Part shown: positions 38,081 through 42,500 of the stretch, piece after piece
Layout of the letters: every line of letters starts with the position of its first letter
Numbering within the stretch: the first letter of the stretch is position 1
NCBI GenBank assembly: GCA_012295275.1
Contig: CM022671.1
Coordinates: forward strand, 22,795,322-22,837,821
Direction: 5' to 3'
From: Chrysomallon squamiferum
Lineage: Eukaryota > Mollusca > Gastropoda > Neomphalida > Peltospiridae
DNA: 42,500 nucleotides
Translations under genes and position numbers: made by a program
Notes under the pieces: model-generated
Seen by the model: only the letters and a program-made list of their open reading frames with translations
The model's database searches: none
What the model was told of the DNA's origin: nothing

Positions 38081-38225
38081 AACCCATTATTATTATTATT
38101 ATTGTTACTGTTTTTATTATTGTTGTTTTTGTAGTAGTAGTAGTAGTAATAGTAGTAGTAGTAGTAGTAGTAATAGCAGCAGTAATAATAGTAGCAGTAA
38201 TAATAGTAGCAATATATATATTATA
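38081..38225. repeat. (ATT)n and (TAG)n triplet array
   Basis: ATT triplets, then TAG/TAA/CAG triplets, ending in a short (TA)n. The poly-Val/Ile frame across it is an artefact. Confidence 0.9.
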
Positions 38226-38930
38226 TAAATTATCGGAATGACCGCAAGTACTTCTTTAAAAAACATTTTTTTAGCAATAACAATAATAACATTAATGTAA
38301 ACGACAATTCAAAATAAATAATGAATGATAAATAAACACGTGAAAATAATTAAATAAAAATAATAGGTGATAAGTAAATAAGTAAAATTATTAAATAATA
38401 ACAACGAATGATAAATAAACAGTAAAAATAATAACAATTATACATGTTTCATGATTAAAATAAGTTTTTGTTAGATCCTTTAGAAATAATTTTTCAGATT
38501 TTACTGTTATTATTTTTTTTCAAAGTGATTTAAAATAATATTAACGCTAATAATAATAATAATAATAAAAACAACAGTAAAATCAATAATAATAATAATA
38601 ATAACAATAACAATAACAACAACAACAATAAATAATCAAGACGACAAGAACAAAATTCGAAATAAATAAAAAAAAAAAAAAAAAAAAATGCACAGAGCTA
38701 AATTTTACCCATTCCATCATATTTTTATCTTGTTTCCTTCTCTCATTAAAAAAAACACAAAAAAAACAACAAACAAACAAGAAAAAAAAATTATACTGAA
38801 CAGTTCGCCACGTGTATTAAACATCTGCAAAAAAAAAAAAAAAAAAACTTTCTAAGTAATTTTCTATCATTTACTTTTTACGTGATTGTCTTTATCTTTT
38901 CTCTACGCATTTTTGTTTTTTCTTTCTTTC
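38226..38930. other. Intergenic, A-rich and triplet repeats
   Basis: AATA-rich sequence, (AAT)n near 38548-38568 and 38588-38605, poly-A at 38669-38688 and 38829-38847. No gene seen. Confidence 0.55.
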
Positions 38931-39154
38931 TTTCTTCTTCTCTCTCCCAAGGCCTCGGCCTTGACGTGTTTGTGTGCTGGTATCGGCGGAATTCTGCGTG
39001 TTTCCCCAAGGCACTCTTGCGATCAATCAATTCGGGCACGCTCCTTAACGTAAAACTTGCCCTTTCCACACACAAGTGTAATTGTTGTTGTAATTCTGAG
39101 AGCCGCACGGTGTCCTGTGGAGCAGTCTGTCATTGCTTGGGTAAGACTTCGTAA

Positions 39155-39159
39155 TTGTG

Positions 39160-39190
<31 letters not shown>

Positions 39191-39515
39191 CAGATGTGTT
39201 TTTTTTTGTGTTTTTTTGCACTGTGTGTGCGTGCGTTCGAAGGTGCCTGATGCTATTGTGTGTATGTGCGTGTGTGTATGTATATGTGTGTGTGTGTGTG
39301 TGTGTGTATGGATGCACGCATGTATGTATGTATGCATGAATGTATGTGTGTATGTATGAATGTATGTATGTGTGTACGTACGTATGCATGTATGTACTTG
39401 TGTATGAGTGTGCATATATATATATATATATATATATGTATATGTATGTATGTATGTATGTATGAATGTATGAACGTGAGTATGTTTGTGTGTGTATGTA
39501 TCTTTACTTGTTTAT
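39155..39515. repeat. (TA)n and degenerate (TGTA)n / (GT)n
   Basis: TA tract about 39165-39190, GT at about 39286-39307, TATG/TGTA tetramers to about 39500, with a second TA tract at 39415-39437. Frames across it are repeat artefacts. Confidence 0.9.
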
Positions 39516-39981
<466 letters not shown>

Positions 39982-40261
39982 ATCAACGGACGCTTTTTGA
40001 AGCTGTCGAACTTAATTACGAATAACAGTAATACAGTTTCCTTGATCGACATTATTTTCATGAGTAATGCAGTTCAGATCAGAATATTGTAATAATTGCA
40101 GAAAATGCTACAAATATTTTTTAAATGCACTGATTATCTATCATCATCGTAATGATCATTTTGATCATCATCAAAAACATTAACAATGTAATAAAATAAG
40201 TAAATGATTAGTTCTGTTTCTGCTCTCTGTCAACTACTACACCTCCTCCTTCTCAATGTAC

Positions 40262-40440
40262 ACTGTTACTACTACTACTACTACTACTATTACTACTACT
40301 ATTATTACTGCTACTACCGCCAATCTGTCTACTATTACAAGTAAAACAACTGTTACAACTACAACAGTTACTATTGCTAGTTCTTCTACTTCTACTAATA
40401 TAACAACAATATCAACAACAACAACGACTACTATTACAGT
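40262..40440. repeat. (ACT)n-type degenerate trinucleotide array
   Basis: Interrupted ACT/AAC triplets. The Thr-rich frame on the plus strand and Val-rich frame on the minus strand follow from the repeat. Confidence 0.85.
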
Positions 40441-41259
40441 TATCACCAACACAAAACGCAGTCACGCAGATTACTTACATACCTACTGTATCTGCAACTT
40501 CTTCTCGTATGATAAAACTATAAAGTTACACTTACAGCTTGAACTCAGCGAAGCGTGGCTATTTAATGACACTTCTTTTCTTCTTTTAAAATCTTTCTCG
40601 TTTCTTCTCTCGACTGACATCCAATCTGAAACACACACACACACACATACACACGCCCCGCTACAAAATCTCATAATGCAGTCTTTCTTCTCAATAAGGT
40701 GACATAGCTAATTTATTCGGGAACGTGTCCGCCGTAAATTACATTTCATCGGCTCGAAGGTTTTGTAAAGCGACTTTATAAAACGACAAAACACGTGAAT
40801 CTCTGTAAGGAGCATTCTCACACAAGACAAGCCAGCTGTAACTAACAAGTTGAGTAATTATTAAAAATACACCCGACCGTCATTAGCAGTACCCCTGTAT
40901 GAGCGGTTAAATACGTCGACAGTTCTAACCCCCACAGCTGTACCAAGAACACGTTAGTTTTCACCGGGTTGCAAGTCCATCCGAGTCTTGATGTTTTGCC
41001 GCTCGGTGTGTTTTTCTGCATAATAAAATTTATATGATGTTTGACGATTAATCGCAAAATACTATTACGCTCTCCCAACCTTTTCTGAAATCCTGGATGC
41101 ATCCTTGATGCCAAAGTGTTTGCTTATTTTGTTGGTTAAGATTGTTTCTAGTACAGAATAAAATTGTTTTTTTTCTTTTCTAATCTATTAATCTCAAAGC
41201 AATTTTTAATATTTTTTTTTTTTAATTTTTTAATTTTTTGTGAAATGAAAACTTATGAT
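40441..41259. other. Intergenic, no gene seen
   Basis: Complex sequence with a short (CA)n at about 40630-40654. A 90-codon minus-strand frame at 40842-41114 contains no recognised domain. TTTCTGAAATCCTGGATGCATCC near 41080-41102 has the look of a worn interspersed-repeat end, but I cannot name a family. Confidence 0.45.
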
Positions 41260-41261
41260 CT

Positions 41262-41600
41262 ATCATTACTACTACTACTACTACTAATAATAATAATGAT
41301 AATGATAACGATGATGGTGATTTTAAAACCAAGAAAAAAGAAAAAAGAAAAACCAGAAGAAACCGCAACAGTACTGCTGCTACTTCTATTGCAGCAACAA
41401 CAACAACAACAGCAGCAACAGCAGAGTAACAACACCAGCAACAACAACAACAGCAACTACTAACAACTAGTACTACTACTGCTACGTTTGCTGCTACTAC
41501 AACAGCAACAACAACAACAACAACTACTACAACTACAACTGCTTCTGCTGCTACTACTACTACCACTACCACTACAACGACTACTACTACTACTCATATT
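41262..41600. repeat. Triplet array: (ACT)n, (AAT)n, (CAA/CAG)n
   Basis: ACT and AAT triplets at 41262-41300, then mixed CAA/CAG/ACT triplets from about 41370 to 41600. Coding-looking poly-Gln, poly-Val, poly-Cys and poly-Ser frames on different frames and strands show that the triplet repeat, not selection, keeps them open. Confidence 0.9.
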
Positions 41601-41899
41601 AATACACAGACAGCAAATACACATTCGGTATTTAAAAGAAATTATGAGGTCGTAGATTCCTCTTCTAATAAAACTGTATGACACACGCAGTAGCTGTTGC
41701 GACACGCTGAAGTCGGCGTAAGCTACTGACAAACCGGTGTTTGTTTTGCAGAAAGGAGGACCAGCTATGCTGTGAATGTAAACCAACTTGAATGACTTAC
41801 GAACAGGAAGTTTCACACGGAAAGTGCTTGATAATCCATCAAGTGGATTATCTAAAACTTGGGTCTTGTATAAACAGTGTTTATTTTATCCGAGCAACA

Positions 41900-42050
41900 A
41901 CTGGCAGCAGCAGCAGCAGCAACGACAACAAAAAAACGAAAATAACATCAACAGTGGTAATAACAATAACGAAAACCAAAATAACAACAACAGTAACGGT
42001 AATGACGACGACAACTACAACGACTACAACAACAGTAATAATATTAACAC
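41900..42050. repeat. (CAG)/(AAC)/(ACG) degenerate triplet array
   Basis: CAG triplets at about 41908-41925 lead into mixed AAC, AAT and ACA/ACG triplets to about 42050. Poly-Gln/Asn and Thr-rich frames on this strand are repeat artefacts. Confidence 0.8.
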
Positions 42051-42149
42051 AACTCAGAACTTTGCGGTGGATGTAAAACAAGATTTTTACACCAAAGTTT
42101 TTATCTTCTTCCGCATCATCTTAACCGAGACAAAAATTAATATATTTTA

Positions 42150-42500
42150 ACACCTAAAACTGTGTATTAAATCTGACACATACATCTGTATTTTAAATCC
42201 GATACATATAACTTTAAATAAAATGTTATAAACTTTTACACATACAAAAGTATATATCTATAATCTCACACACATATAACTGTATATACGCTTTTACACA
42301 TATAGTTTTATATAAAATCTTACACGTTATTAGATATGCAGTGTCGTACAGTTTTTAACTTCATATAAAATCGTAAGTAAACAACGTTATTCGGTTTTAC
42401 ACAGATTGCTCTGCATAAAACTTGCACATATAAACTGTACATGCAATCTTACGTAATTTTACACGTGTATCTTCATACAATTTTCCACAAACAAACTACA
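42150..42500. repeat. Degenerate ~25-30 bp minisatellite running to the window edge
   Basis: Roughly ten diverged units built around AATCTTACACATATAACTGT or close variants (for example TTTTACACATA, AATCTCACACACATATAACT, ATCTTACACG, TTTTACACAG, ACTTGCACATATAAACTGTA). Unit length varies. No gene was seen in it. Confidence 0.65.

Noticed and set aside
40842-41114. 90-codon minus-strand frame as a transposon protein fragment
   Set aside because: No reverse transcriptase, transposase or other motif could be recognised; left as possible interspersed repeat only.
41164-42150. Poly-Gln/Asn, poly-Val and poly-Ser frames as low-complexity proteins
   Set aside because: Triplet repeats keep frames open on both strands; no start context, splice sites or non-repetitive domain supports a gene.

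Overview
The window is animal nuclear DNA, most probably from a mollusc. It is strongly AT-rich and packed with microsatellites. It has two spliced or nuclear-type protein genes with GT/AG splice signals. It also carries at least two decayed copies of a tRNA-headed SINE whose body motifs match, from memory, a family common in mollusc genomes. Nothing prokaryotic, viral or plasmid-like was seen: no operons, no CRISPR array, no rRNA.

Layout. Positions 1-3188 hold the 3' part of a plus-strand gene for mitochondrial 3-oxoacyl-ACP synthase (OXSM / mtKAS, FabF family). Three exons can be recognised (208-408, 1696-1830, 2378-3188) and the 5' end lies outside the window. The last exon keeps the Cys-His-His catalytic set, but the model is broken twice: exon 2 has lost part of its coding sequence inside a patch of local duplications, and exon 3 has one extra base near its start. 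Positions 21421-22663 (minus strand) hold a compact GC-rich alpha/beta-hydrolase gene of the ABHD1/ABHD2/ABHD3 type with an N-terminal membrane anchor. Its acid and histidine motifs are present, but the nucleophile-elbow serine position is glycine, and a one-base homopolymer frameshift precedes the C-terminus. A likely upstream promoter (CRE plus CCAAT boxes) lies at 23380-23450. The two genes belong to lipid metabolism in the broad sense, but nothing shows that they work together.

The remaining ~38 kb is intergenic or intronic. It contains eleven long (GA/TC)n tracts, many (AAT)n, (TA)n, (GT)n and (TATG)n arrays, a ~550-bp repeat present as two inverted arms 3.9 kb apart (11565-12113 and 16022-16601), a tRNA-headed ~310-bp repeat in a tandem 1.3-copy arrangement (14640-15060), several degenerate minisatellites, and patches of more complex sequence. 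Those patches carry many perfect TGACGTCA (CRE) palindromes (ten in the window) and a cluster of three CAAAGGTCA nuclear-receptor-type sites at 10.3-11.0 kb. They are the best candidates for regulatory DNA.

No clearly new multi-gene system was found. The items most worth checking are the serine-less ABHD protein, the rearranged OXSM exon 2, the CRE density, and the inverted and tandem repeat structures. All motif and family calls are by eye; no alignment or database search was run.
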